Below are positions 53,299 to 63,500 of a DNA stretch of 64,000 nucleotides, one piece after another (the first letter of the stretch is position 1; each line of letters opens with the position of its first letter). A program made the translations under genes and the position numbers. The DNA comes from Ruminococcaceae bacterium KH2T8. GTDB lineage: Bacteria > Bacillota > Clostridia > Saccharofermentanales > Saccharofermentanaceae. The DNA lies in NCBI GenBank assembly GCA_900111435.1, contig FOIY01000003.1, positions 124,001 to 188,000 of the forward strand, in the 5' to 3' direction. Under the pieces are notes generated by a model that did not search any database, had not been told where the DNA came from, and worked only from the letters and a program-made list of their open reading frames with translations.

Positions 53299-55083
53299 AT
53301 GGACGTAACACAGATCACCGACCTGATCAATGAAACCGTAACGACCGAAGTATTCGGTATATGGTTCCTTATCGGTGCGGCACTCGTATTTTTTATGCAG
53401 GCGGGCTTCGCAATGCTCGAGACAGGTTTCTGTCGATATAAGAACGCAGGTAACATCCTGATGAAGAACCTCATGGACTTCTGTATCGGTACTGTCTGCT
53501 TCATCTTCTTAGGCTTCGGTCTCATGATGAGCGAAGACATGATCGCAGGATTCGTTGGTGTTCCCAACCTTTCCATCTTCACAGACTTCTCGGGCTTCAT
53601 GGAAACAAACGCTTCGAGCTTCGTATTCAACCTTGTATTCTGTGCTACAGCAGCTACTATCGTTTCAGGTGCCGTTGCAGAGAGGATCAAGTTCAGCTCT
53701 TATTGTATCTATTCCGCAGTCCTCTCTCTCGTTGTATATCCCGTTGAGGCAGGTTGGGTCTGGAATCCTAACGGCTGGCTCGCTCAGATGGGCTTCATCG
53801 ATTTCGCAGGTTCCGCAGCTATCCACACAGTCGGTGGTGTATCCGCTCTTATCGGTGCCATCGTATTGGGACCCCGTATCGGTAAGTATGTAACAGATGC
53901 TAAGGGCAAAGTAATCAAGGTAAACGCTATCCAGGGTCACAACATTCCTCTTGGTGCTCTCGGTTGCTTCATCCTCTGGTTCGGTTGGTACGGCTTCAAC
54001 GGTGCCGCTGCTACATCCGGTTCACAGCTCGCAGGTATCTTCCTTACAACAACTATCGCTCCCGCAATCGCAACAGTTACTGCTCTTATTTATACTTGGG
54101 TAAAGAACGGTAAGCCCGATGTATCGATGTGTATCAACGCATCTCTCGCAGGTCTTGTCTGCGTAACAGCCGGTTGTCACTGCATCGATGCTGCAGGTGC
54201 TATCGTTGAAGGTATCATTTCCGGTATCGCAGTAATCGTAGTTATCGAAGTTATCGACCTTAAGTTCCATATCGATGATCCCGTCGGTGCTGTCGGTGTT
54301 CACTGCGCAAACGGTATCCTCGGTACTATCCTTGCAGGTGTTCTTGCAACAAACACATCTTCCCTCAGCGTTGACGGTCCCGTTTATGCTCTTATCCACG
54401 GCACAGACATGGCTGCAGCTTGGAAAGTCGTAGGCGTACAGCTCCTCGGTATATTCTGCATCATCGTATGGACAGCGATCCTCATGGGTGCAACATTCGT
54501 GATCATCAAGAAAACAGTTGGCCTTCGTGCAAGCAGAGAAGACGAGATCGAAGGTATGGATATCTCCGAGCACGGTCTTACAACAGCTTATGCAGGATTC
54601 AAGTTCGCTCCTCAGGCTATCGTTGAGGGTTCTGAGCCCGTAGTAGTAAGTGGTGACGTTCCCGAGGCTGAGGCAGTCGAAGTCAAGGCAGTTCCCGCTT
54701 TCGATGTTAAAGCTGATGCTGAAGGTCACATCTTCACAAAGATCGACATCGTATGTAAAGAAGCAAGACTCGATGCTCTTAAGAATGCTCTCATGGGCAT
54801 CGGCATCACAGGTATGACAGTAACTCACGTAATGGGTTGCGGAGCTCAGAAAGGCAGACAGGAGTTCTATCGTGGTGTTCCCGTAGAAGCATCTCTCCTT
54901 CCTAAGATCCAGATCTCGGTAGTAGTAAGTGCAGTACCTGTACAGTCTGTTATCGATACAGCTAAGAAGGTTCTTTACACAGGTCACATCGGTGACGGTA
55001 AGATCTTCGTAAGCAACGTACAGAACGTTGTAAAGGTAAGAACAGGAGAAGTCGGATTCGCTGCTTTGCAGGATGTTGAATAA
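53299..55083 (+). CDS. amtB: Ammonium transporter fused to PII protein
   Basis: 594 residues, ATG 53299 after AAAAGGAGAATTACTT. Residues 1-430 are the Amt channel with about 11 helices and typical FFMQAGFAMLETGF, GAVAERIKF, IHTVGG and DDPVGAVGVHCANG (both pore histidines). After a Val/Ala/Glu linker, residues 470-594 are a PII domain: TKIDIVCKEARLDALKNAL in parts, T-loop with FYRGV, and the B-loop TGHIGDGKIFV. The PII part would gate the channel in response to 2-oxoglutarate and ATP/ADP, replacing a separate GlnK. Confidence 0.95.
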   Translation: MDVTQITDLINETVTTEVFGIWFLIGAALVFFMQAGFAMLETGFCRYKNAGNILMKNLMDFCIGTVCFIFLGFGLMMSEDMIAGFVGVPNLSIFTDFSGFMETNASSFVFNLVFCATAATIVSGAVAERIKFSSYCIYSAVLSLVVYPVEAGWVWNPNGWLAQMGFIDFAGSAAIHTVGGVSALIGAIVLGPRIGKYVTDAKGKVIKVNAIQGHNIPLGALGCFILWFGWYGFNGAAATSGSQLAGIFLTTTIAPAIATVTALIYTWVKNGKPDVSMCINASLAGLVCVTAGCHCIDAAGAIVEGIISGIAVIVVIEVIDLKFHIDDPVGAVGVHCANGILGTILAGVLATNTSSLSVDGPVYALIHGTDMAAAWKVVGVQLLGIFCIIVWTAILMGATFVIIKKTVGLRASREDEIEGMDISEHGLTTAYAGFKFAPQAIVEGSEPVVVSGDVPEAEAVEVKAVPAFDVKADAEGHIFTKIDIVCKEARLDALKNALMGIGITGMTVTHVMGCGAQKGRQEFYRGVPVEASLLPKIQISVVVSAVPVQSVIDTAKKVLYTGHIGDGKIFVSNVQNVVKVRTGEVGFAALQDVE

Positions 55084-55114
55084 ACAATAGACCCGTATTC
55101 CTTATATATACCGC

Positions 55115-55156
55115 AGAAAGGCGTCGTCTCAGGAACCCCCGAGGCGGCGTCTTTCG
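55115..55156 (+). terminator. Terminator of amtB, convergent
   Basis: Stem GAAAGGCGTCGTCTC with its near complement GAGGCGGCGTCTTTC around a short C-rich loop; only a weak T-run follows on either strand. Confidence 0.55.
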
Positions 55157-55176
55157 TTATGCTTGAAAATATGGTG

Positions 55177-56013
55177 TCAGTAAAGGTCCCTCTCCTTGAG
55201 CCAAGCGACGGATCTTGTGAGTGCATCGATAGTCTTGGTCTCGAGTACGCATCTGGCATTACTTCTGTCAGCCAAAGCCAGCCTTTCGCAGATGTCTATC
55301 TCGCCGTCTCCGAGAGCCAGGTGATTCTTTGGCGGCACTTCACTGCCGTCGTGGATATGAAAGTGCCTGAGGCGCTCAGTTCTTTCCATGATGAAAGGAA
55401 CGTCAGACTCCTTAACTGCCTTTGAATGACCGATATCCCATGTAAGGACGAACTTATCGCTGCCGAGCATGTAGTCGATCGCGGAATGCTCATAAGACTT
55501 AAAGCCGTCCGTATTTTCGATCGCGATCCTGATATCGGCATCACCGATCCACTCATCGACCCTGTCACGGAACACCTCAAAGGATCTCATATAAGTATCG
55601 ATATCCCTGTCGTACATCTGCACTTTGCTATCCGGGAGCGTTATATGAATACCGTGCTCCATATGCATATTAAGTGTCAGAGGCTTGGCCTTATCGCCGA
55701 ACTCATCTCTCAAAGGGATAAGTTTCTTCATTACCTCGATCGTCCTTCTTACCGTCTCGAGATAAGCCTCAGAGACCAAAGGGTTAAAGTCCGCGATATT
55801 GAGCTTCTCGTCAAGGTGGATCGTATAATAGATGCCCGCCTTCCGAGCCGCACTTATGAGCATATCCGTATTCTCGAGCGCAGTGATACCATACTCGGGA
55901 AAGTTCATGTTGAGCTCGATAAATCTAAGCCCCAGAGAAGTACAAAGATCGATATTGCTCTGGAGGTCCTTATTCTCTATAAGTGTCGGCATTCCGAATT
56001 CGATATTACTCAT
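55177..56013 (-). CDS. Sugar phosphate isomerase/epimerase-like TIM barrel
   Basis: 278 residues of the AP-endonuclease-2/xylose-isomerase barrel: RFIELNMNFPEYG, IHLDEKLN, the metal-site IAIENTDGF, VLTWDIGHSKA and LRHFHIHDGSEVPPKNHLALGDGEID. Metal-dependent isomerases and epimerases share these histidine/glutamate strands; substrate unknown. 27 bases upstream on the same strand is the racemase-like gene. Confidence 0.8.
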   Translation of the reverse strand: MSNIEFGMPTLIENKDLQSNIDLCTSLGLRFIELNMNFPEYGITALENTDMLISAARKAGIYYTIHLDEKLNIADFNPLVSEAYLETVRRTIEVMKKLIPLRDEFGDKAKPLTLNMHMEHGIHITLPDSKVQMYDRDIDTYMRSFEVFRDRVDEWIGDADIRIAIENTDGFKSYEHSAIDYMLGSDKFVLTWDIGHSKAVKESDVPFIMERTERLRHFHIHDGSEVPPKNHLALGDGEIDICERLALADRSNARCVLETKTIDALTRSVAWLKERDLY

Positions 56014-56040
56014 ATCAATGATCCTTTCTTTGACCGTGCA

Positions 56041-56736
56041 TCATTCTTCAAGTGCCATGCCGATTAACTTTTTGATATGGATATCAACTGCGTCCAGACA
56101 GCATACGGGACAATTGTCTTTATTAAGTATCAGCGGCAGCTCAGTACAGCCGAGGATGACGGCTTCGATACCGTGATCCTCGCGCATCTTATCTATGATC
56201 GCTACGAGCTCATGAAGCGTGCTTTCCTTGACGATACCTAATTCGAGCTCCTCGAGGATCCTCTTAGCGATGAGCTCTCTGTCGTCCTTATCGGGAATAA
56301 CGACTTCGATACCCGCATCGATAAGATCCTTCTTCATGTAGTCCTGCTCCATGGTAAAGATCGTACCGAGAAGTCCGACTTTCCTGATACCGAGAGATGC
56401 CGCTTCTTCCGCGACTGCCTTGGGGATGCTTACGAGAGTGATCGGACACCTGTTCTGAAGATCATCAAAAACGATATGCATCGTAGCGGCAGTCAGCGCA
56501 ACGACTTCGGATCCGCCTGCGATAAGAGGATCTATCTTGCTGCCGAGATAATCTGAGAGGAGATCATATCTTCCCGTGGATACATAGTCCCAGGCGCGGC
56601 GAAAGTTCACGCTCTCGATCGCGATATCGGGCATCGCTTTACCTTCCGTGATCTTATCGATACCCGAATTCAGTGCTTTATAATACATCAGCGTAGACTC
56701 GGGTCCGGTACCGCCTACAAGTCCTATCTTCTTCAT
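56041..56736 (-). CDS. Asp/Glu racemase family protein, one catalytic Cys missing
   Basis: 231 residues. GLVGGTGPEST N-terminus, and the second catalytic cysteine, Cys197 in VILGCTELPL, is present. The first, normally Cys in a C-N-T motif, is replaced: the segment reads ALTAATMHIV with Ala83. In the E. coli homologue YgeA I recall Thr at this place and one-way racemisation. So a lyase- or isomerase-like or one-way activity is more likely than a standard two-cysteine racemase. Confidence 0.78.
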   Translation of the reverse strand: MKKIGLVGGTGPESTLMYYKALNSGIDKITEGKAMPDIAIESVNFRRAWDYVSTGRYDLLSDYLGSKIDPLIAGGSEVVALTAATMHIVFDDLQNRCPITLVSIPKAVAEEAASLGIRKVGLLGTIFTMEQDYMKKDLIDAGIEVVIPDKDDRELIAKRILEELELGIVKESTLHELVAIIDKMREDHGIEAVILGCTELPLILNKDNCPVCCLDAVDIHIKKLIGMALEE

Positions 56737-56785
56737 TGAAGATCACCTCTCATTCCATTATGTTTGAATGAGATTATACCACTCA

Positions 56786-59700
56786 TCAGGTGAACTTCAT
56801 TTCTCTTTCGAGCTTAATGTCATTGATTATGAAACTGATCCTGCCGTTGACGATCTCGATATTATCTTCCGAAGCATAAGTATCACGACCGATGCTGTTA
56901 TGCAGATTCACCCTCGTATCGGAACTGTCGAGATATACCTTGGACTCGCGCTCCACGCCTCCGAAAGCCAGTGCCTGTCTGCCGCCGTTCTCAAGCCAGA
57001 TACCTGCGCAGTTTATCTCAAGTTCGGACAGACCTTCGAGCGCTCCGATGCACGTGGAATAATTGGCGCGAAGGCTGATATCCACGCTCGCATCCTCGAC
57101 CTTTATCTTTGACTCCCTGCCCTTGCAGCTGCCGATGCCGACCATGGTATTGCCGCCGCCCATAAGACGGATGGATGTCTTGGTGATATATACGGACGAG
57201 TTACTCTCTAGTGAACCGATTCCAAGACCGTAATTGGAATTGACGTCAATGTCGAGACTGCAGTTGACGATATTGATGTGGCCTTCTGAACTGATCGAAC
57301 CGATACCGACGCTCTTTGTACCGCCGGCCTTGAGCCTGTACTGACCGCTTTCGATCTTTATCTCGCCGCCCTTGCCCGATCCGATACAGACACCTTCGTG
57401 ACCATTGCCGTTGATCGCGATCTTGCCGTACTGCTTGAATATGAGCATACCGTGCTCGCTGTCGGAGTCATTTCCGATGCCGTAATACTTCGGCTCGTTC
57501 GTATCGATAAGGATATTGCCTTCACCCTCGATAGTCAGAGTCGATCCTTGCGCTACCCTGATGCCCGCGCCTCTGAACTCGTTATTGCCGCGAAGCTTTA
57601 ATACAACCTCACAGCCCTCGGGGATATCGATGCATGGTCTTCCCTTGATGTTGGAAAAGCTTACGTTATCGAGCGTGATCTCACCCGAATATCCGTGCAG
57701 GATCCTCATATGCATATCCGTCTTGATATTCGGCGCACCTACAATGGCGATGTCTCTGTAGACCGCATCTTCCTTACCTACTACGATATCCGTACAACCG
57801 TACTTACCTAGCAGCGACAATGATACGCGGTTGCTGCTTCCTGCCGTATAGATGTGCTTATCGATGCCGTCATCCTTCTCCTGAGCATAGAGTATGATCT
57901 CGTTCCTGACCTTCCTGTCGATCTTCTTCGCAGGCTCGGCAGCAGGCTTTGCAGTATAAAATCCCTGGATAAGATCTACGCCCATATGTACGACCGTACG
58001 AAGCTCGGCTTCACTCTCGATACCTTCCGCAAGTGACAGGATACCGTTATCGCGGCAGAACTTTATGATCTCGGTAACGAAATGCTGCTTCTGCGGCTTA
58101 TTCTCGATACCGCTTAAAAGCGACCTGTCGATCTTGACGCAGTTTGGCATATACCTCAGAAGGTTATTGATATTGGAATAACCTGTACCGAAATCATCGA
58201 TCGCGATATCGACTCCGAGCTTGGTAAAGAAGCTCTTGAAATTATCAAGGTCATCATCCGTGAGCTCTGACTCCTCGGTGAGCTCAACTACAGTATGATC
58301 CGCATGTTTCTTCAAAAGCTCCCTGACCTTCGGGATATCATCCGCATCCATCGTGATACCCGGGATGCTGTTGATAAACACCTTGGCGTCTCCGAACTTC
58401 TCCTGATGCTCTTCGACATATGAAAGCACATTTACGAAAGTCGCGCGCTCGATGTCGTGCAGACGCCCGAGGATGCCGCCGTACTTAATGATATCAAGAG
58501 GCGTAACATGCCTCTCGGTCGTCGATCTCATGAGCGCTTCATACGAGTAGATCTCGCCCGTTTTTGCGCTGACGATCGGCTGGAAATGGTAAGTCAGGAG
58601 ATTCTCGTCGAGGATCTGCTCGACTACATCACAAAGTTCCCTGTCTTCTCCCGAGAGCTCATTATATCTGACACCACTCGAAGAATATTTGCTCTTCCTC
58701 ATCTGCTCGACGAGCTTTTGGTAATTCTGCATCGCGAGCGTCCTTCGAAGCGCCTCGAATCCTTCGGATACATCCTCCATCCAGTCTCTGTAGTCTTCGT
58801 CATAGCACTTGATCTCATTTCCGTAGCTTACGACTGCATAGCCGAAGCACTCGCTCTCATAGAAGAACGGAGTAACGAAGAACGAATAAGGATCGGTCCT
58901 GTCATCATTTATCCAAGGCAGGATGTCTCTGGTATCGAACTCATTTTCGAGGCTTACGATGCCGCTTCCGGTCTCGCCGTTATACTCGACGACACCGATC
59001 ATCTTCGCGGGGAACCCGAGGCTCTTGATCCTTATCGCGGGATCCTTCTCTATATCCTTCCAGGCCGAAGCGAGGCAGAGCGTAAAGTTCCTCGGATCGT
59101 TGAGCTGGTATGCATAAGAATAAACGGTACTCATAAAGCCCGCGATCTCGGTCTGCGCCAGGAGATTCTTCTTCATCATGTTATAGACATCGTGCCTTGA
59201 TTCTGACATCCTGTCTGTAGGCCAGACCTTTCGCCTGGGGTCATATTCTCTTACGAGCTCTTCCGTGCAGAACTTACAGCCACACGTCTCACCTTTAATG
59301 AAATGAGGCTTCTTATCAAACGGCGCGGATTCCCTGTGATCGACCATGTCCCGGATACGACCCGCAGTATATTTTCCAAGCTCTTCATAAGGCATCTCGC
59401 AGGATGTTACCGCTATAGGGCTGAGCCTGCCTTCAGCTCTCATATCATATCCCGCTACGGCGATATCGTCGGGAATCTTAAGTCCCATCCTCTCTATCGC
59501 ATCGCAGACACCGATAGCCATCTCGTCATTGGCACATACGATCGCCTCGGGAAGACCTCTGCTGCTCTTCTGGAATTCCTTCATGGCATTCTCGCCGCTC
59601 GTATACCAGAAGTCGCCGTGGAAGATACGCTCTTCATCTACGGTCAGTCCATTTTCCTTCATGACATCTTCATACGCAGTCAATCTGTTGAGCGCATGCC

Positions 59701-60133
59701 TGTGCCACTTCTTGCCGGAAACGAAAGCAATATCCTTATAGCCGTGAACGCCGATCATATGCTCCATCACGCTGGTCATTCCGGTATAGTCATCCTCCCA
59801 TACCGTATCATAGAGCTCACTCTCCTGATCAACGATGAGCACGGGAGTATCAGACGTCTCCTTGAACCTTCGCTCAATACCATTTGTCGAATTGGAAGTC
59901 TGTATGCTGTCCTTCAGGATAACGATACCGTCAAAACGACGCGGGTCAATGAGATTGAAGATATTCATCTCGCCCATCTCACGGATCTCGGTATCTAAGT
60001 ATTTTCTGTACATGGAGAAGATAAAGACATCCGAATCGTCGGAAAATGCCTGCTGCAAAAATCCTTTGATAAAGCGGCTCTGCCCTGTTTCATCAGCGTG
60101 GCCGACCAAAATTGCAAGCTTTCTTCTGTGCAT
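56786..60133 (-). CDS. LacI-type sensor / EAL phosphodiesterase / beta-helix fusion
   Basis: About 1115 residues from ATG 60133 (TTG 60163 also in frame). Residues 1-290: a LacI-family periplasmic-binding-like sensor (KLAILVGHADE, GYKDIAFVSGKKWH, AIVCANDEMAIGVCDA, VAGYDM) without a helix-turn-helix or signal peptide. Next a cysteine pair (CGCKFC), a GAF-like region to about 500, then an EAL domain with YEALMRS, DDFGTGYSN, CVKIDRSLL and AEGIESEAEL, all catalytic residues present. The last 330 residues are beta-helix-like repeats with recurrent GIGS. It should cut c-di-GMP under control of a small ligand; the role of the helix is unknown. Confidence 0.82.
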   Translation of the reverse strand: MHRRKLAILVGHADETGQSRFIKGFLQQAFSDDSDVFIFSMYRKYLDTEIREMGEMNIFNLIDPRRFDGIVILKDSIQTSNSTNGIERRFKETSDTPVLIVDQESELYDTVWEDDYTGMTSVMEHMIGVHGYKDIAFVSGKKWHRHALNRLTAYEDVMKENGLTVDEERIFHGDFWYTSGENAMKEFQKSSRGLPEAIVCANDEMAIGVCDAIERMGLKIPDDIAVAGYDMRAEGRLSPIAVTSCEMPYEELGKYTAGRIRDMVDHRESAPFDKKPHFIKGETCGCKFCTEELVREYDPRRKVWPTDRMSESRHDVYNMMKKNLLAQTEIAGFMSTVYSYAYQLNDPRNFTLCLASAWKDIEKDPAIRIKSLGFPAKMIGVVEYNGETGSGIVSLENEFDTRDILPWINDDRTDPYSFFVTPFFYESECFGYAVVSYGNEIKCYDEDYRDWMEDVSEGFEALRRTLAMQNYQKLVEQMRKSKYSSSGVRYNELSGEDRELCDVVEQILDENLLTYHFQPIVSAKTGEIYSYEALMRSTTERHVTPLDIIKYGGILGRLHDIERATFVNVLSYVEEHQEKFGDAKVFINSIPGITMDADDIPKVRELLKKHADHTVVELTEESELTDDDLDNFKSFFTKLGVDIAIDDFGTGYSNINNLLRYMPNCVKIDRSLLSGIENKPQKQHFVTEIIKFCRDNGILSLAEGIESEAELRTVVHMGVDLIQGFYTAKPAAEPAKKIDRKVRNEIILYAQEKDDGIDKHIYTAGSSNRVSLSLLGKYGCTDIVVGKEDAVYRDIAIVGAPNIKTDMHMRILHGYSGEITLDNVSFSNIKGRPCIDIPEGCEVVLKLRGNNEFRGAGIRVAQGSTLTIEGEGNILIDTNEPKYYGIGNDSDSEHGMLIFKQYGKIAINGNGHEGVCIGSGKGGEIKIESGQYRLKAGGTKSVGIGSISSEGHINIVNCSLDIDVNSNYGLGIGSLESNSSVYITKTSIRLMGGGNTMVGIGSCKGRESKIKVEDASVDISLRANYSTCIGALEGLSELEINCAGIWLENGGRQALAFGGVERESKVYLDSSDTRVNLHNSIGRDTYASEDNIEIVNGRISFIINDIKLEREMKFT

Positions 60134-60365
60134 CGGCGTTCTTATCCTTCCGAAAATAACCAAAGCGAATAAGGACTACTACACACTGATTGTACTATCT
60201 AAAACCTCGTATTTCCCGACAAAAGGCGTTTTTTAACAAAGGCTTTACATAAGCCGAAAGTGATCACGTAACGATGTCCTAAGCGTTAACAAAGTACTAA
60301 CTGTAAGGCGCGGGTGGGGCGGCGCCGCGAAAGCATCCGCAGTGCTAACCTCGACTTAGCACCAT

Positions 60366-60413
60366 GGACAAATACTCTACCAAATCCACTCGAGTTTGTC
60401 CGTCTATTTGGTA
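60366..60413. repeat. Double-dyad element C1 (GGACAAA/TACCAAA type)
   Basis: GGACAAA (60366) and TACCAAA (60378), then TTTGTCC (60395) and TTTGGTA (60407). The first and third arms, and the second and fourth, are exact reverse complements. In C1 the two arm pairs therefore interleave, not nest. The interval 60134-60365 before it shows only two TTTGTTAA motifs and a GGCTT/AAGCC hairpin. Confidence 0.8.
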
Positions 60414-60427
60414 GTGAGTCCTTACAC

Positions 60428-60475
60428 GGACAAACACATGGACAAATCTGCGGCAATTTGTCCGTCTATTTGTCC
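60428..60475. repeat. Double-dyad element C2 (GGACAAA type)
   Basis: GGACAAA (60428, 60440) and TTTGTCC (60457, 60469), exact, with the same 12-17-12 offsets as C1 and the same GTCTA spacer between the last two arms. 14 bases after C1. Confidence 0.85.
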
Positions 60476-60503
60476 ATGGCGACGATCCCGCGCGACAAAC
60501 ACC

Positions 60504-60535
60504 AAAACACCCGCCTCTTGCGAAGCGGGTGTTTT
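60504..60535 (-). terminator. Terminator of carB-dapF
   Basis: AAAACACCCGC/GCGGGTGTTTT perfect stem with T-runs on both strands, 40 bases after the dapF stop. Confidence 0.85.
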
Positions 60536-60574
60536 AGAATCATTATAAATTAACTACAGGCGACTATACCGGGA

Positions 60575-63500
60575 TCAGATCTCCATCTCACCTGTGAATA
60601 CTCTCTCACAGTTACCTGTCATGAAGACTGCATCGTCCGTGTAGCGGATGATAAGATCGCCGCCCTTGAGGATGACTCTGATGTCCTCGTTCTTAGGGCA
60701 ATATCCGTTGAGGCAGGATGCGACTACTGCAGCGCATGCGCCGGTACCGCAGGCCATTGTCTCGCCGGAACCTCTCTCCCATACTCTCATCTTGAGTGTA
60801 TGCTCGTCTACTACCTTGATGAACTCGGTGTTGACGCGCTCGGGGAAGATGCTGTCATACTCGAACTTGGGTCCGAGCTGCTCGAGATCCAAGACGTCTA
60901 CCTTGTCCGTATAAACGACCGCATGAGGGTTACCCATGGATACGCATGTGATCTTATATTCCTCATCGTTGATGGTAACGTCACGGGATACTACCTGGCC
61001 GTTATCGTCTGCGGGAAGGTTAACGGGGATCTGCTTGGGATCAAGGATCGCCTTACCCATATCGACCTTAACACGAACTACGACACCACCTGATGTCATG
61101 AGCTCAAGCTTCTTGATGCCGCTCTTTGTCTCGATGGTCATGTGCTTCTTCTTGTGACCTGCAACGTCGTACATGTACTTACCTACGCATCTGATCGCAT
61201 TACCGCACATCATACCCTCGGAACCGTCGAGGTTATACATGATCATACGTGCATCAGCTACCTTGGAAGGAGCGATCAATACGATACCGTCACCGCCTAC
61301 GCCGAAGTGTCTGTCTGACATATATACGGAGAGGGACTCGGGAGACGAGATCATGTTCTCAAGGCAGTCGATGTAGATGTAGTCGTTACCGATACCCTGC
61401 ATCTTTGTAAAGCGTACTGTCCTCTTTCTCTCACGCATATTGTTGATATCAACGAGCTCCGTGTTGATCTCGGAGAATCGGCTCATGAGTGAATCCGCAA
61501 GAGCTGCCGCAGTATCTACAGCAGTAAGGCAAGGGATTCCGAGCATTACCGCGCGACGGCGAAGCTTAACGGAGTCACGAGCGGGAAGTCTTCCCTTCTT
61601 GGATGTAGAGATAATGTAGTTTACCTTGCCGCTGTTAAGGAGCGTCATGGTGTTATTGCTCTCGGACTCGTGGATCTTGGATACGACTGTTACGTCGAGA
61701 CCGGAATCACGAAGCGCCTGAGCAGTACCGGCAGTAGCGTAGAGCTTGAAGCCCATCATGTCGAACTTCTTTACCGTCTCTACGATCTCGGCCTTGTCGG
61801 AGTCTCTTACGGTTACGAAGACACCGCCGCCCTTATACATCTTATATCCTGCTGCGAGAAGTCCCTTGTAGAGAGCCTCGGAAAGGTTACGACCGATACC
61901 CAAGACCTCACCTGTGGACTTCATCTCGGGTCCGAGCTGTGTATCTACGTCCGTCAACTTCTCGAAAGAGAATACGGGAACCTTTACTGCCGTATAAGGA
62001 GACTGTCTGTAGAATCCCGTTCCGTAATCCATCTCGGCGAGCTTCTCGCCAAGGCTTACGCGTATAGCGACATCGACCATGGGGATGCCCGTAACCTTGC
62101 TCATGTAAGGAACGGTACGTGAAGCTCTGGGGTTGACCTCGATAACGTAGATCCTGTTGTCCTTAACGATGTACTGGATATTTACGATACCGGTTGAGTT
62201 AAGGCCGTCGCAGAGTGCTTTCGTCGTGTCGATGAGCTTCTTGCCCATATCGTCGAAGATATGCTTCGCGGGATATACCGCGATAGAGTCACCTGAGTGG
62301 ATACCTGCTCTCTCGATGTGCTCCATGACACCGGGGATCAGGACATCGTGTCCGTCGTAGATGGCATCGACCTCGATCTCACGACCCTGGATGTACTTAT
62401 CGATAAGTACGGGGTTCTCGATGCCCTGAGCGAGGATGATGTTCATATATTCGTCTACGTCGTCGTCACCGAAAGCGATCGTCATGTTCTGACCGCCGAG
62501 GACGTACGAAGGACGAAGGAGTACGGGGTATTCAAGCTCATTTGCAGCCTTGAAAGCCTCCTCCTTTGTAAGTACGGAGAATCCCTTAGGACGGGCGATA
62601 CCGAGCCTTTCGAGAAGTGCATCGAATCTTTCTCTGTCCTCAGCCATATCGATCGAGTCAGCGCTCGTACCGATGATGTTGATGTTATTCTCTGCAAGTG
62701 TCTTTGTAAGCTTGATGGCTGTCTGTCCGCCGAAAGCAACTACTACGCCATAGGGGTTCTCCTGACGGATGATATCCATTACCTCTTCGGGATCCAAAGG
62801 CTCGAAGTAGAGTCTGTCACCCGTATCGAAGTCGGTAGATACAGTCTCGGGGTTGTTGTTGATGATGACAACTCTGTAGCCGAGTGCACGAAGAGCAGTT
62901 ACGCAGTGAACGGCAGCATAGTCGAACTCGATACCCTGACCGATCCTGATAGGACCTGAGCCGAGAACAATGACTGTCTTCTTACCCTCGGCATTATCCT
63001 CGTGAAGTGCAGCCTCATTCTCTCCGCCTGCATCCTCTGTGTTGTAGGAAGCGTAGAAATAAGGAGTAACGGCTGCGAACTCACCTGCACATGTATCAAC
63101 CATCTTGTATACGGGAGCGATCTTCAGATCATCTGAGACCTTCTTGCCCGTAAGGCGCTCGATAGTAGCATCAGTATAGCCGTACTTCTTAGCGCGGATG
63201 TATTTAGCCTTATCAAGAGAAGCACCGGACTTTCCGACCTCCTCGAGATCCTTCTGCATATTTACGATTTTTTCGATCTTCTTTAAGAACCACATGTCGA
63301 TCTTTGTGACATCGTGGATATGTTCGCAGGATACGCCGAGATACATGGCACGTGCGATATAGAAGAGCCTTTGATCGGTAGCGGATGCAAATCCCGCCTC
63401 AGCCTCACTTGACGTGATGTCGGAGAACGCCTTAAGAAGAAGTGAATCAGCCTTGATCTCGGCACCTCTTACAGCCTTCATGAGAGCACCCTCGAAGGAA

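Noticed and set aside
54022-54987. 321-residue minus-strand frame
   Set aside because: Antisense of the ammonium transporter gene, Cys-rich and without recognisable domains.
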